A DNA stretch of 64,000 bases from Haploplasma axanthum. Lineage in GTDB: Bacteria > Bacillota_I > Bacilli_A > Acholeplasmatales > Acholeplasmataceae. Each line of letters opens with the position of its first letter. The first letter of the stretch is position 1. The notes under the pieces were generated by a model. That model was not told the DNA's origin. It searched no databases and saw only the letters and a program-made list of their open reading frames with translations. Made by a program: the position numbers and the translations under genes. Where the stretch lies: the NCBI RefSeq assembly GCF_900660745.1, contig NZ_LR215048.1, positions 1,240,001-1,304,000 of the forward strand, given 5' to 3'. Positions 52,520-61,586 of the stretch are shown one piece after another.

Positions 52520-53190
52520 TTATTTTTCTAATTTAATCTTATTTTCTTCTTTTTTTATAAATGGCTTAGCTCTACCACCAAGTGTTAACATCAATTTGTC
52601 TGACTTAACAATAGTTTTAAGTATTTTTCCTTCTCTTTCATAGTAAACCCTTATTTCATCAATTCGAAATTCATAACATCCAAAATCTTTTGTTGTAGAT
52701 GTAAATCATTAATAATCCTTAATTTACTCTTATAGAAAAACAATATTACATCTTTATTAGTTAGAAAATCATTTGAACTATTATAACATTTTGTAATTAT
52801 ATAATTACTTGATACTTTATAAAACTTCATTAATGATTTATTACACTCTTGAATCGTTTTTCTTGGAATATTACCAAGTGATTGATATGAGTAGTTATTT
52901 TCTAACTTTAAATATATAAAGATAACGAATACTCCGGGTACAATAAAGGTAATAAGTAATGTTACAACAGCTGTAAAGAACTTACCAATTGCTCGTCCAA
53001 TTTTTTCACTGAAAATAGCCATAACGATCAACAAAATAAAAACAACAACAACAAAAAGAACAGATAAAAGATTTCTAAATAATATATATGCTTTATACTT
53101 TTTCCTTTTTTCTTCATCTAGCAGCATAATTCTTTTTCTTAGTAACTTCTTATTTATTCTTTTTTGAAATGGATATTTGAATTTTCTCAT
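52520..53190 (-). pseudogene. Membrane protein with frameshifted PH-like C-terminal region
   Basis: The uninterrupted frame 53190-52651 encodes 179 residues: a basic N-terminus, two membrane segments (about 40-62 and 72-95), and a soluble part with NKDVILFFYKSKLRIIND. At 52690 or so the -1/+2 frame continues with a clearly protein-like sequence, DFGCYEFRIDEIRVYYEREGKIL...LTLGGRAKPFIKK, to a stop at 52520. Adding one A to the AAAA run in CAACAAAAG restores one frame of about 223 residues. Both parts together resemble a membrane-anchored PH-like domain. It is either a recent frameshift, a sequencing error or, less likely, programmed. Confidence 0.65.
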
Positions 53191-53376
53191 TAAATCCTCC
53201 TATGTTAATTTTGAAACTATAATCGAATATTTATTATATTATATCAATTACTACGCATTTTTAACATAACACACGGTATTAATACTACTATAAAAATATT
53301 TAAATGTAGTTTTACTTATATAGTTATACCAAAAACACAGTAAATTGCTAATAACTCTTTTTTTCAGTTTATATAC
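53191..53376. other. AT-rich spacer without genes
   Basis: I see no gene, repeat or regulatory element beyond general AT richness here; it separates the membrane protein gene from the tmRNA terminator. Confidence 0.5.
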
Positions 53377-53404
53377 AAATAAAAAACACCTCATAAATAG
53401 GTGT
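53377..53404 (-). terminator. Terminator of ssrA
   Basis: ACACCT-atttatg-AGGTGT followed by T6 on the minus strand, about 80 bp beyond the mature tmRNA 3' end; a second small hairpin GGCTT-tgtt-AAGCC lies in between. Confidence 0.75.
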
Positions 53405-53484
53405 AATTTATAATTTTAAGCACTTTTTAAGCACTCTTAAAATTTTTGTTGAATTTATGGCTTAACAAAGCCCTTAATTTTATA

Positions 53485-53826
53485 TGGTGGAGATGAGGGG
53501 AGTCGAACCCCTGTGCAAGACACTTTCAAATATACTTTCTACATGTTTAGTTCATTTATAATTTCATATCATTAACTAAATAAACAAAAGTTAATAATAC
53601 TATCCTTTTTAGTTTCGTCTAATATAAAGGAGTTTATTAGATATAACTTACTTCTTTGGGCGCCAATAAACCGTAAGTGAGCTTATTTTTGCCAGCTGAA
53701 CCTTATCTTAGGCAGCTAATTGTAAATTTTGGTTTCCGGTTATTAATTAACCTCGGCTTTTTTACTTGAGCAACCAAGACATGCTTATACATCATACGAT
53801 GCCCTGACGAATCCATTAACATCCCC
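53485..53826 (-). ncRNA. ssrA: Transfer-messenger RNA, tag GNQNLQLAA
   Basis: The 342-nt tmRNA on the minus strand starts GGGGATG and ends CATCTCCACCA with an encoded CCA. The arms form the 7-bp acceptor stem; the T-arm contains GGTTCGACTCC. Near the 5' end, GGATTCGTCAGGGCATC is the conserved tmRNA block. The resume codon GGA (53737-53735) opens a tag GNQNLQLAA with a TAA at 53710-53708, preceded by AATTAATAACC as in Bacillus. With the tRNA-borne Ala the added peptide is AGNQNLQLAA, ending in the LAA degron. Confidence 0.95.
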
Positions 53827-53834
53827 GCATTAAT

Positions 53835-53863
53835 ATAATACTATATTTTTACTTTATAGTAAA
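53835..53863 (-). promoter_or_regulatory. Promoter of ssrA
   Basis: TTTACT at 53863-53858, a 17-bp spacer and TATTAT at 53840-53835; position 8 bp downstream is the first G of the mature tmRNA. Confidence 0.65.
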
Positions 53864-53880
53864 GAATTAATAATATATTA

Positions 53881-53889
53881 TGATATAAT
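53881..53889 (+). promoter_or_regulatory. Extended -10 promoter of the AI-2E-type permease
   Basis: TGATATAAT, 30 bp before the GTG start. Confidence 0.6.
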
Positions 53890-53919
53890 TTCAGTATACA
53901 AAAGAAAATAGGTGATAAA

Positions 53920-55062
53920 GTGAAAAAGTTTTTAGGAATTATGCTTTGTATTATTTCAGTTTTAGCTTTTCTATATTTATTTCATCTTTTAAATGCTACA
54001 TTTCCAAACAATATTATTAGTCGTATTTTAAAAGGATTTAGCCTTGTTATAACTCCAGTTCTTTTTGCTTTAGTTTTAATGTATCTAGTGAATCCACTAG
54101 CAAGAAAGCTAATGCGACAAAAAGGTATAAGTAAAAAAGGTGCTATTATCATAACAATGACAATCTTATTTGCAGTAATTGCTGCATTAGTCTTCTTTAT
54201 CGTTAGTTTCTTAATTGATAAGGGAGTAGATCTTTATAATCAAATAACTAGTGAATCGTTTATACATTCTGTCCAAACTTGGTTTAGCAATAATAATCTA
54301 TATAAGGTTTATGAATGGATTGAAGAGCTTATAACTAGTTTAGATATTAAAGATTTTATTGGTAATACAAACTCAATTATAACAACAGTTCTACAAACAA
54401 TCTCAGTAATAATTCTTGTTCCTATTTTCTTATGGCACTTCTTAAATGCTCAAGAAGTCGTTGTTGATAAAATTAATGAAAACATTCCAACTAAGTGGCA
54501 AAAAAATATTATTCCAATTATTGAAGATTCAAACCAAGTTATTGTTTCATATTTTAAAAGTAAAATGATTTCAATTGTTATGTTATTTTCAATATTTGTT
54601 TTTGTTTACGCTCTTCTAGGTTTACCGATTGGATATGTAATTCTCTTTGCATTCTTAATTGCCATCTTAGATTTAGTTCCTTATATTGGTCCAGCAATTG
54701 GAATGATAATCCCAATTATCTATGTTTTCTCTGTTAATGGAACAAACCTCTTATATAATCCCAATTGGCATGTTAATGGTTTAATAGCTAATATTATTCT
54801 CTTTTCACTTAATGCATCAATTCAATTTTTACAAGATAATATTATAATGCCAAAACTTGCTGGAAAAGAAATGAATATTAATTCAGCAATGATCTTAGTA
54901 TTTATGTTATTCTTTGGTTATATTTTAGGAGTTTGGGGAATTATTCTTTCAATTCCGCTTGGAGGAATTATTTTAGTTGTTTGGAAACATTTAAAAGAAA
55001 GTGAATTCTTCTCATCTAAAAAGAAAACACGAACAAAAAAACAAGTTACACTAGATAAGTGA
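53920..55062 (+). CDS. AI-2E family transporter / PerM-type permease
   Basis: This 380-residue membrane protein of the UPF0118/AI-2E family has about eight membrane helices, with the conserved ILDLVPYIGPAIGMIIPI block near residue 250 and a C-terminal FGYILGVWGIILSIPLGGI block. Homologues include YtvI, TqsA and Na+/H+ antiporter-like members; substrate uncertain. The GTG start is preceded by AGGTGAT. It is divergent from ssrA and has its own terminator that includes the stop codon. Confidence 0.88.
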   Translation: MKKFLGIMLCIISVLAFLYLFHLLNATFPNNIISRILKGFSLVITPVLFALVLMYLVNPLARKLMRQKGISKKGAIIITMTILFAVIAALVFFIVSFLIDKGVDLYNQITSESFIHSVQTWFSNNNLYKVYEWIEELITSLDIKDFIGNTNSIITTVLQTISVIILVPIFLWHFLNAQEVVVDKINENIPTKWQKNIIPIIEDSNQVIVSYFKSKMISIVMLFSIFVFVYALLGLPIGYVILFAFLIAILDLVPYIGPAIGMIIPIIYVFSVNGTNLLYNPNWHVNGLIANIILFSLNASIQFLQDNIIMPKLAGKEMNINSAMILVFMLFFGYILGVWGIILSIPLGGIILVVWKHLKESEFFSSKKKTRTKKQVTLDK

Positions 55063-55085
55063 AAATAATCACTTATCTTTTTTTA
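55054..55085 (+). terminator. Terminator of the AI-2E-type permease
   Basis: GATAAGTGA-aaataa-TCACTTATC followed by T8. The TGA stop of the gene is inside the left arm. Confidence 0.9.
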
Positions 55086-55158
55086 TATGTAATAGTCCCA
55101 AAAAATGTTTAACTATCTTTGTTATTTAGTGTATAATGTTTAATAAGGAAGTGGTCAT

Positions 55159-57288
55159 ATGACACCATTACAAATAATAACTTTAATCTTTACCTCATTC
55201 ATTTTATTTAATACAATAAATACTTACTTTTTAACTTATAAAAAACTAAATCGTTATATTGCTCCATTCAAGCATACTTTTATTGGTGAGTTAAATGCTT
55301 TATTTGGAAATGTTGGTACATTACTTTTATTTTTAACAATTGGAATATTTATATTTAAAGATATGTATTCAATTACTATCTACCTTCTTATTCTATCGAT
55401 TGTTCTTAATATATTCTTTTTTGCTATTAGTGTTTTTAGCTTATATTATGGAAATGTATTTTCTAAATCAGGTTTTGATATTTTTAAAAATCCAAGTGCT
55501 GGAATATCAAAGGGCTTATTCGGTGAAATAATTGGTGAATTATTTAAATATTACCGAGTACTTCTTTTTATACCAACAATCAGTATGTCATTAGTTCTCG
55601 TTTTCATTGAAAGTAATGATTTAAAAAATATTGTTATTAACTTTGACTTTAGAACTTATTCTTTATATGTAACAATAACTCTTATTCTTTTAATAGTTTC
55701 ATATATTTTATACCGGAAAATGTTCATTAAAGAACTTCCAATTAAAAGTGCACAAACTACTTATGCTATTCAAAATTATGGAGTATACCCATATTATATT
55801 ATTCATTTGATATCACCAAATTTTGAACCAAATATCGAAAAACTTCTTAATATTCATAATCAAGACGAACTATTTTTAAAGATTTCTAAATATAATAAAA
55901 ATCAAAAAACTTATACAAACCAATTAGATAACAGCATACATAGTAATAGATTAACAAAAAATGACTTAGCAGAATCAATTACAATTAATGACTCACTAAT
56001 TAAAAATAGTGATTTACATGGCATTTTAAAAGGTAAAAATTTAGTTCTTATTCAAATGGAGTCGATGAATTCATTTTTATTAGATTTAAAAAATGATGAG
56101 GAAAACTTTCCATTTTTAAAAGAGCTTTTAAAAGAATCATTAGTCTTTGATAACTTCTACACTAGCGTTGGTATTGGTGTATCAAGTGATGCAGAAGTTA
56201 CAACTTTAACAGGATTATATCCTAGCGGTAGTGATAATTATTATTGGAAATCATTTAATCGTGTAACAAACAAATATAAATCATTTGTCCCTCTTACTAC
56301 CTTACCTAAATATTTTAACCAAAAGAATTATAAGACACTCGCTATTCATGGTGATCAAGCAATTTTTTATAACCGTAATCATGCTTATAAGAACTTAATC
56401 GATTTTAATGATTTTTATAGTTTAGAATCATTTGATAATCTAACTCCACACGGAAAAATCGGAACTGCACACTTATATAAATTTGAATATTTACCTAATA
56501 AATTTCATGTTAGTCCTTGGGCAAGTGATTACCAATTATTCGAAAAAACTAATGAGTTAATGAAAAATGAAAAAAATAATTACATGTACTTTCCAATAAC
56601 AATGATGCCTCATACACCATTTGAATATCATCCAAATGAAGAACTAATTGATCAAGATACTACACTTAATCCTCTAACAAATAAATATTTAAGTTTTGCA
56701 AGCTATTATGATAATATTATCAAAAGATTGTTTATAGATAGAAATGGTAATAATGTAACAGATTCAAATAACGTTTACTTATTCTATGGTGATCATGGAA
56801 GTGGTCTTAGAAATAACGATTTATACAAACTATTCAATAAAGATATTAAAAAAGATCCCCTTTTTGAACGTGATTTATTACAAAAAGTTATGTGCTTTTT
56901 ATATGTTCCAAGTAATGATATTGATCATGCTACAAACATCAAAAATGGTTTAATTACTGGTAACCAACCACTAGTAAGAGGTCAAATGGATATTTATAGA
57001 TCTGTAATTGAATTATTTGATTTAGATTGTAAAAATGACTTATATTTTGGAACACATCTTTTCAGTACTGAAAAAACTTTTGTTCTAGATAATAAAATGC
57101 TTGATGTTGCAACAGATGATGCTTTCTTCTCACTTAGAGACCCTAAGTATACAAGACCAACAAAATATCAAGTACCAATAAAAACTTTAAAAGTAATTAA
57201 AGAAACAAAACTAATTAATGATCTACTATTTCAAAAAGAAAGTCTACAAGAGAAAATTAATATCGAATTAAACAAAAAGAAAGACTAA
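55159..57288 (+). CDS. LTA-synthase-like membrane sulfatase
   Basis: This 709-residue protein has five N-terminal membrane segments (within residues 1-190) and a sulfatase/LtaS-fold domain (about 295-640). The metal site Glu301 (LVLIQMES) and Asp545/His546 (YGDHG) are present. At the nucleophile position of LtaS (Thr in GKTSDSE) this protein has Ser342 (GVSSDAE). The family transfers glycerol-phosphate or other phosphoalcohols onto envelope polymers or glycolipids. SD AAGGAAGTGG before the ATG. Whether the product is lipoteichoic acid or a modified glycolipid cannot be told from sequence. Confidence 0.88.
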   Translation: MTPLQIITLIFTSFILFNTINTYFLTYKKLNRYIAPFKHTFIGELNALFGNVGTLLLFLTIGIFIFKDMYSITIYLLILSIVLNIFFFAISVFSLYYGNVFSKSGFDIFKNPSAGISKGLFGEIIGELFKYYRVLLFIPTISMSLVLVFIESNDLKNIVINFDFRTYSLYVTITLILLIVSYILYRKMFIKELPIKSAQTTYAIQNYGVYPYYIIHLISPNFEPNIEKLLNIHNQDELFLKISKYNKNQKTYTNQLDNSIHSNRLTKNDLAESITINDSLIKNSDLHGILKGKNLVLIQMESMNSFLLDLKNDEENFPFLKELLKESLVFDNFYTSVGIGVSSDAEVTTLTGLYPSGSDNYYWKSFNRVTNKYKSFVPLTTLPKYFNQKNYKTLAIHGDQAIFYNRNHAYKNLIDFNDFYSLESFDNLTPHGKIGTAHLYKFEYLPNKFHVSPWASDYQLFEKTNELMKNEKNNYMYFPITMMPHTPFEYHPNEELIDQDTTLNPLTNKYLSFASYYDNIIKRLFIDRNGNNVTDSNNVYLFYGDHGSGLRNNDLYKLFNKDIKKDPLFERDLLQKVMCFLYVPSNDIDHATNIKNGLITGNQPLVRGQMDIYRSVIELFDLDCKNDLYFGTHLFSTEKTFVLDNKMLDVATDDAFFSLRDPKYTRPTKYQVPIKTLKVIKETKLINDLLFQKESLQEKINIELNKKKD

Positions 57289-57302
57289 AACCTTTCTTTT
57301 TA
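57273..57302. terminator. Bidirectional terminator between sulfatase and UDG genes
   Basis: AAAAAGAAAG and CTTTCTTTTT arms around the sulfatase stop codon, with T5 on the plus strand; it separates two convergent genes. Confidence 0.7.
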
Positions 57303-57878
57303 TTATATTATTATTTTAACAATCTCTTGTAACTCCTTTATTACATCACCAAACCACTTATTATTATTAAACCATCTAAAGTTTAATGGGGATGGATGAA
57401 CTAAAGGAAAATACTTTGGCAAATATGCTCTATATGCTCTGACTGTTTCAGTTAAGTTTTCTCTAAATGTATCTCCAAGATAATATTTACAGGCATATGT
57501 TCCAATTAAAATTGTAAGTTTAATATTAGGCATTTCATCAATAATTGATTTATGCCATTTTTCTGCAAACTCAATTCGAGGAGGTAAATCACCTGTCTTA
57601 GCTTTTCCAGGATAGTAAAAATCCAATGGAAGAACAGCTATTTCTCCTGAATTGTAAAAATAATCATATGTTATTCCTAGCCATTCTCTTAACTTATCAC
57701 CACTCTTATCCATAAAAACAAAACCTTTTTCTTGCGTTTTAAGACCTGGAGCTTGCCCAATAATTAAAATTTTCGCATTTTTATTTGCCATAAATATTGG
57801 TTGATATCCTTGTTTTTTGAACTGTAAATTTTCCGAGTCATTAATGATTTTATTTTTTATTATTTCAATATTATCCAT
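57303..57878 (-). CDS. Uracil-DNA-glycosylase family protein
   Basis: This 191-residue protein of the UDG superfamily has the motif GQAPGLKTQEKG near residue 40, followed by DKSGDKLREWLG, and the C-terminal HPSPLNFRWFNNNKWF motif, matching the family-4/5-related group in Firmicutes. It is likely a base-excision DNA repair enzyme, though some members lack activity. The ATG at 57878 follows GGAGGT; the adhE terminator lies just upstream. Confidence 0.85.
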   Translation of the reverse strand: MDNIEIIKNKIINDSENLQFKKQGYQPIFMANKNAKILIIGQAPGLKTQEKGFVFMDKSGDKLREWLGITYDYFYNSGEIAVLPLDFYYPGKAKTGDLPPRIEFAEKWHKSIIDEMPNIKLTILIGTYACKYYLGDTFRENLTETVRAYRAYLPKYFPLVHPSPLNFRWFNNNKWFGDVIKELQEIVKIII

Positions 57879-57889
57879 TATATACCTCC

Positions 57890-57917
57890 AAAAAAAAGCC
57901 ACTGTTTAACAGTGACT
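57890..57917 (-). terminator. Terminator of adhE
   Basis: AGTCACTG-ttaaa-CAGTGGCT followed by T8 on the minus strand, 16 bp after the adhE stop and 12 bp before the UDG-family start. Confidence 0.85.
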
Positions 57918-57933
57918 TAATTATAATATATTT

Positions 57934-60519
57934 TTAAATTTTATTTCCGTAATACGCAGCAATTAAGATTTTTTCCATTTCACTTACAAGTGGTAATCTT
58001 GGATTTGCAGGACTACATTGATCTTCATAGGCTAAGAATGCTAATTTTTCTGTATTTGCTAAGTATTCTTCTTCTGAAACATTTTGATCTTTGAAATTCA
58101 TCTTAATTCCAAGTGATTTTCCAAGTTCATAACAAGCATCTGCAAACATTGCAACACCTTCTTCAACAGTTTTAGGTTTTAGTCCGATTGCAAGTGCTAA
58201 ATCATAGTACTTTTCATCTGCATGATAGTAATTATATTTTGGCCATGTTGCAAGTTTTCCTTGTTTAACGCCATTATATCTAATTACATATGGTAATAAA
58301 ATTGCATTTATTCTACCATGAGGTACATGGAATAATCCACCAACTTTATGTGCCATAGAATGTGAAATACCTAAGAATGCATTACCAAATGCCATACCTG
58401 CCATTGTTGAGGCATTATGCATTTTTTCTCTTGCGTGGAAATTACTTCCATTATCAACACATTCTTTTAAATATTCAAATACAATCTTAATCGCTCCAAG
58501 TGCAAGCGCATCTGTATAATCATTTGCAAGTGTTGATACGTATGCTTCAACTGCATGAGTTAAGACATCCATTCCTGTATCTGCTGTAACACTTTTTGGC
58601 TGTGTTAAAGTTAATGCTGGGTCAACAATTGCAACCGTAGGTGTTAATGAATAGTCAGCAAGAGGGTATTTTTTATTATCTTTTTTATCAGTAATAACTG
58701 CAAATGGTGTTACTTCACTACCTGTTCCTGAAGTTGTAGGTATACAAACAAGTTTAGTCTTCTTTCCAAGTTCAGGATATCTAAATGCACGTTTTCTAAT
58801 ATCCATAAATTTTTGTTTCAAGTCATTAAAATCTACCTCTGGATGTTCATAGAATAACCACATAGCTTTTGCAGCATCCATTGGTGAACCACCACCGATT
58901 GCGATTATTGTATCTGGTTCAAAAGAACGCATTAACTCATAACCTTTTCTAACTGTTTCAATTGATGGATCTGGTTCTACATCACAGAATAATTGTACAC
59001 TAACTTTATTTCTTCTAAGTGCTAATTGATCTGTAACTTTTTGAACATATCCTAAATCAACCATCATTCTATCTGTAACTATGATTACTTTTTCAACATC
59101 ATGCATTTGACGAAGATATTCGATTGCATCTTTTTCAAAATAAATTTTAGAAGGAACTTTGAACCATTGCATATTATTTTTTCTTCTCCCAATTTTTTTA
59201 ATGTTTAGTAAATTAACTGCACTAACATTATCTCCAACAGAGTTTTTTCCATAAGAACCACATCCTAAAGTTAATGAAGGTATAAAACGATTATAAACAT
59301 TACCAATACCTCCAAAAGTTGCTGGTGAGTTCCAAATAATACGGATTGCTTTTAATCTTAGTCCAAATTCTTCAGCAATTTTTTCAGATTCAGTATGAAT
59401 AACTGCACTATGTCCTAATCCATTAAATTCAACCATTTTTTCTGCTAAATCAATTCCATCTTTAGTATCTTTAGCTTTTAAGAATGCTAAAACTGGTGAT
59501 AATTTTTCTCTTGTAAGTGGTTGTTTTTCAGAAACTTCACTACATTCAGCACCTAAAATTACTGTTGATTCAGGAACTTTAACTCCTGCATCTGCTGCAA
59601 TGCTAACTGCATTATGACCAACAATTTTGGCATTTAATGTTTTTCCATCTGGAAATAATAAGTTTTCGATTTTCACTTTTTCTTCTTTATTTAAGAAATA
59701 TACACCAAATTGTTTAAATCGATTTACCGCTTCAGTATAGATTTCTTTATCAATGATACATGCTTGTTCTGATGCACAAATCATTCCATTATCAAATGAT
59801 TTTGATAAAACAATATCGTTTACTGCTTGTTTTAGATTAGCAGTTTTTTCAATATATACTGGTACATTTCCTGCCCCTACACCAAGTGCTGGTTTACCAC
59901 AAGAATAAGCAGCCTTAACCATTGCATTTCCACCAGTTGCAAGAATAGTTGCAACATCTTCATGTTTCATTAAATTATTAGTATTTTCCATTGAAGGATT
60001 TTCAATCCATTGCACACAATATTTTGGTGCACCTGCAGCAACAGCAGCATCATAAACAACTTTTGCAGCTGCTTTAGAACATTGTTGAGCATTAGGATGA
60101 AATGCAAAAATAATTGGATTTCTAGTTTTTAAAGCAATCAAGCTTTTAAAGATTGCTGTAGATGTTGGATTAGTTACTGGTGTAATACCACAAATAACCC
60201 CAACTGGCTCTGCTACTTCTTTAATTCCTGTTACTTCATTATTACTAATCACACCAACAGTTTTTAAATGTCTAATGTGATTAACAACATATTCTACAGA
60301 AAATAAGTTTTTAGTTGCCTTATCTTCAAATACACCTCTTTTTGTTTCATCTACTGCAAGTTTCGCTAAAACTCCATGTGCATCAAGTGCAGCAACTGAA
60401 ACTTTTGCAATAATAAAATCTACTTGTTCTTGACTTAATTTTAAAAATTCGTCAAGAGCTAATTTAGCTTGATCAACTAATTGATCTACTTCATTTTTAA
60501 CTAAAGTATCTTCTTTCAT
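57934..60519 (-). CDS. adhE: Bifunctional acetaldehyde-CoA / alcohol dehydrogenase
   Basis: The 861-residue AdhE has both domains. The N-terminal ALDH domain (about 1-440) has the catalytic Cys in FDNGMICASEQ and TSTAIFK. The Fe-alcohol dehydrogenase domain (about 450-861) has GGGSPMDAAKAMW and the iron ligands in HAVEAYVSTLAND and MAHKVGGLFHVPHGR. It makes ethanol from acetyl-CoA with two NADH, which points to a fermentative life. It can also accept acetaldehyde from DeoC. A long spacer with cre-like sites lies upstream. Confidence 0.97.
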   Translation of the reverse strand: MKEDTLVKNEVDQLVDQAKLALDEFLKLSQEQVDFIIAKVSVAALDAHGVLAKLAVDETKRGVFEDKATKNLFSVEYVVNHIRHLKTVGVISNNEVTGIKEVAEPVGVICGITPVTNPTSTAIFKSLIALKTRNPIIFAFHPNAQQCSKAAAKVVYDAAVAAGAPKYCVQWIENPSMENTNNLMKHEDVATILATGGNAMVKAAYSCGKPALGVGAGNVPVYIEKTANLKQAVNDIVLSKSFDNGMICASEQACIIDKEIYTEAVNRFKQFGVYFLNKEEKVKIENLLFPDGKTLNAKIVGHNAVSIAADAGVKVPESTVILGAECSEVSEKQPLTREKLSPVLAFLKAKDTKDGIDLAEKMVEFNGLGHSAVIHTESEKIAEEFGLRLKAIRIIWNSPATFGGIGNVYNRFIPSLTLGCGSYGKNSVGDNVSAVNLLNIKKIGRRKNNMQWFKVPSKIYFEKDAIEYLRQMHDVEKVIIVTDRMMVDLGYVQKVTDQLALRRNKVSVQLFCDVEPDPSIETVRKGYELMRSFEPDTIIAIGGGSPMDAAKAMWLFYEHPEVDFNDLKQKFMDIRKRAFRYPELGKKTKLVCIPTTSGTGSEVTPFAVITDKKDNKKYPLADYSLTPTVAIVDPALTLTQPKSVTADTGMDVLTHAVEAYVSTLANDYTDALALGAIKIVFEYLKECVDNGSNFHAREKMHNASTMAGMAFGNAFLGISHSMAHKVGGLFHVPHGRINAILLPYVIRYNGVKQGKLATWPKYNYYHADEKYYDLALAIGLKPKTVEEGVAMFADACYELGKSLGIKMNFKDQNVSEEEYLANTEKLAFLAYEDQCSPANPRLPLVSEMEKILIAAYYGNKI

Positions 60520-60603
60520 ATTAAATTTTCCTTTCGATTTGTATTGTTGTTTCTATGCATATATAATACAAAAAAATCAAAGGAATTGCACCTACTTTTA
60601 GAA

Positions 60604-60638
60604 AGTAAACGTTTTCTTAAAGCGAGAAAACGTTTTTC
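60604..60638. promoter_or_regulatory. Two cre-like sites as a perfect inverted repeat upstream of adhE
   Basis: AAACGTTTTCT (60607-60617) and AGAAAACGTTT (60625-60635) are perfect reverse complements around a 7-bp centre. Read as cre sites (TGWAARCGYTWWCW), AGTAAACGTTTTCT at 60604-60617 matches 13 of 14 positions and the minus-strand copy 12 of 14. They lie about 85-120 bp before the adhE ATG, suitable for CcpA control; no CcpA gene is in this window. Confidence 0.6.
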
Positions 60639-60665
60639 AAAAAAATGAAAGGGATTACAAAAAAT

Positions 60666-60692
60666 AAAAAGATAACTTTTTATCGTTATCTC
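60666..60692 (-). terminator. Terminator of the PadR / DUF1700 / DUF4097 operon
   Basis: GATAAC-gataaaaa-GTTATC followed by T5 on the minus strand, 8 bp after the DUF4097 stop codon. Confidence 0.85.
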
Positions 60693-60698
60693 TAAATT

Positions 60699-61586
60699 TT
60701 AACTTATCGTGATACTTCCACTACTAATATTAATTTCATATATAATTTCAAATAATTCTAATCTATCAGATAGTTCATTATACTTTTCACCAAAGACTTT
60801 AATTGATCCGCTTGACGTCTTTGCTTTATATCCAATTTTATTTTTTTCTCTTTTATCTGTTACCCTAATACTACCACTATCAATTTTAAATTTATTCTTT
60901 TTTATATTATTATCAGTAATTCTTATTGAACCACTATCGATATTAATATCTAATATTTCACCAAAGATTTCAGCTATACTCACTCTTCCCGAATCAACAT
61001 CAAATTTAGCACTATTTGTAGTTAACTTTGTAATAGTTGTGCTTCCTGAATCAATTGAAACATTTGTATTATTTAATACACCATTTTCAATCTTTAGACT
61101 TCCTGAATTAATTTTAATATCTAAGAAATCTGCTTTAATATTTTCTAGTTCAACAGAGCCTGAACTTGTAGTTAATTTAAGTTTCTTAACATCATCATTA
61201 GTCAAATTAACAATAATTGTGCTTACTTTTTTAGTAGCTCCACCAATTGAAACCCAAGGAAATTTAAATCTTGAATCTTTTTGTTTAATACTTAGTTTAT
61301 TGTTATTTAATTCAAATCCAATTGTTTCTTTATTTTCATATAAATAATATTCGATAAAACTATTCTTTTCATCAGTTTTATTAATCTTAATATTTCTTGA
61401 ATCACTATTGATTTCAATTTCATTCACTGAATTATCAATTAAATAATTTTCTTGTTTTACGTATCTGGAATCCCAAACAAAAACATCTTTAACACCACTA
61501 ATGCTTCCACCTGCTACAAATCCAATAACAATTAAAAGGGCCCCAATAATAAACCCAAATAGTATGATTGCTTTAAATATCTTCAT
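60699..61586 (-). CDS. DUF4097-family beta-helical membrane-anchored protein
   Basis: This 295-residue protein has an N-terminal membrane segment (about residues 5-28) and then repeated short strands with SGS patterns (INIDSGSIRI, FKIDSGSIRV, FDVDSGRVSI), typical of DUF4097. Its function in Bacillus relatives is envelope-stress related. It overlaps the DUF1700 gene by one base (TAATG) and completes a PadR operon. Confidence 0.9.
   Translation of the reverse strand: MKIFKAIILFGFIIGALLIVIGFVAGGSISGVKDVFVWDSRYVKQENYLIDNSVNEIEINSDSRNIKINKTDEKNSFIEYYLYENKETIGFELNNNKLSIKQKDSRFKFPWVSIGGATKKVSTIIVNLTNDDVKKLKLTTSSGSVELENIKADFLDIKINSGSLKIENGVLNNTNVSIDSGSTTITKLTTNSAKFDVDSGRVSIAEIFGEILDINIDSGSIRITDNNIKKNKFKIDSGSIRVTDKREKNKIGYKAKTSSGSIKVFGEKYNELSDRLELFEIIYEINISSGSITIS

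Noticed and set aside
52464-52643. Plus-strand frame of about 59 codons starting GTG after AGGAGG
   Set aside because: The GTG is inside the putative ribosome site, the product is low-complexity hydrophobic, and the minus strand there encodes the tail of the frameshifted membrane protein.
53640-53700. A longer tmRNA tag frame reading GKNKLTYGLLAPKEVSYI
   Set aside because: It lies downstream of the tag stop codon. The GNQNLQLAA frame starts after the conserved pre-resume sequence and ends in LAA-TAA as in Bacillus.
60520-60660. Rex operator before adhE
   Set aside because: No TTGTGA-n6-TCACAA-like sequence is present; the palindrome fits cre-like sites instead.
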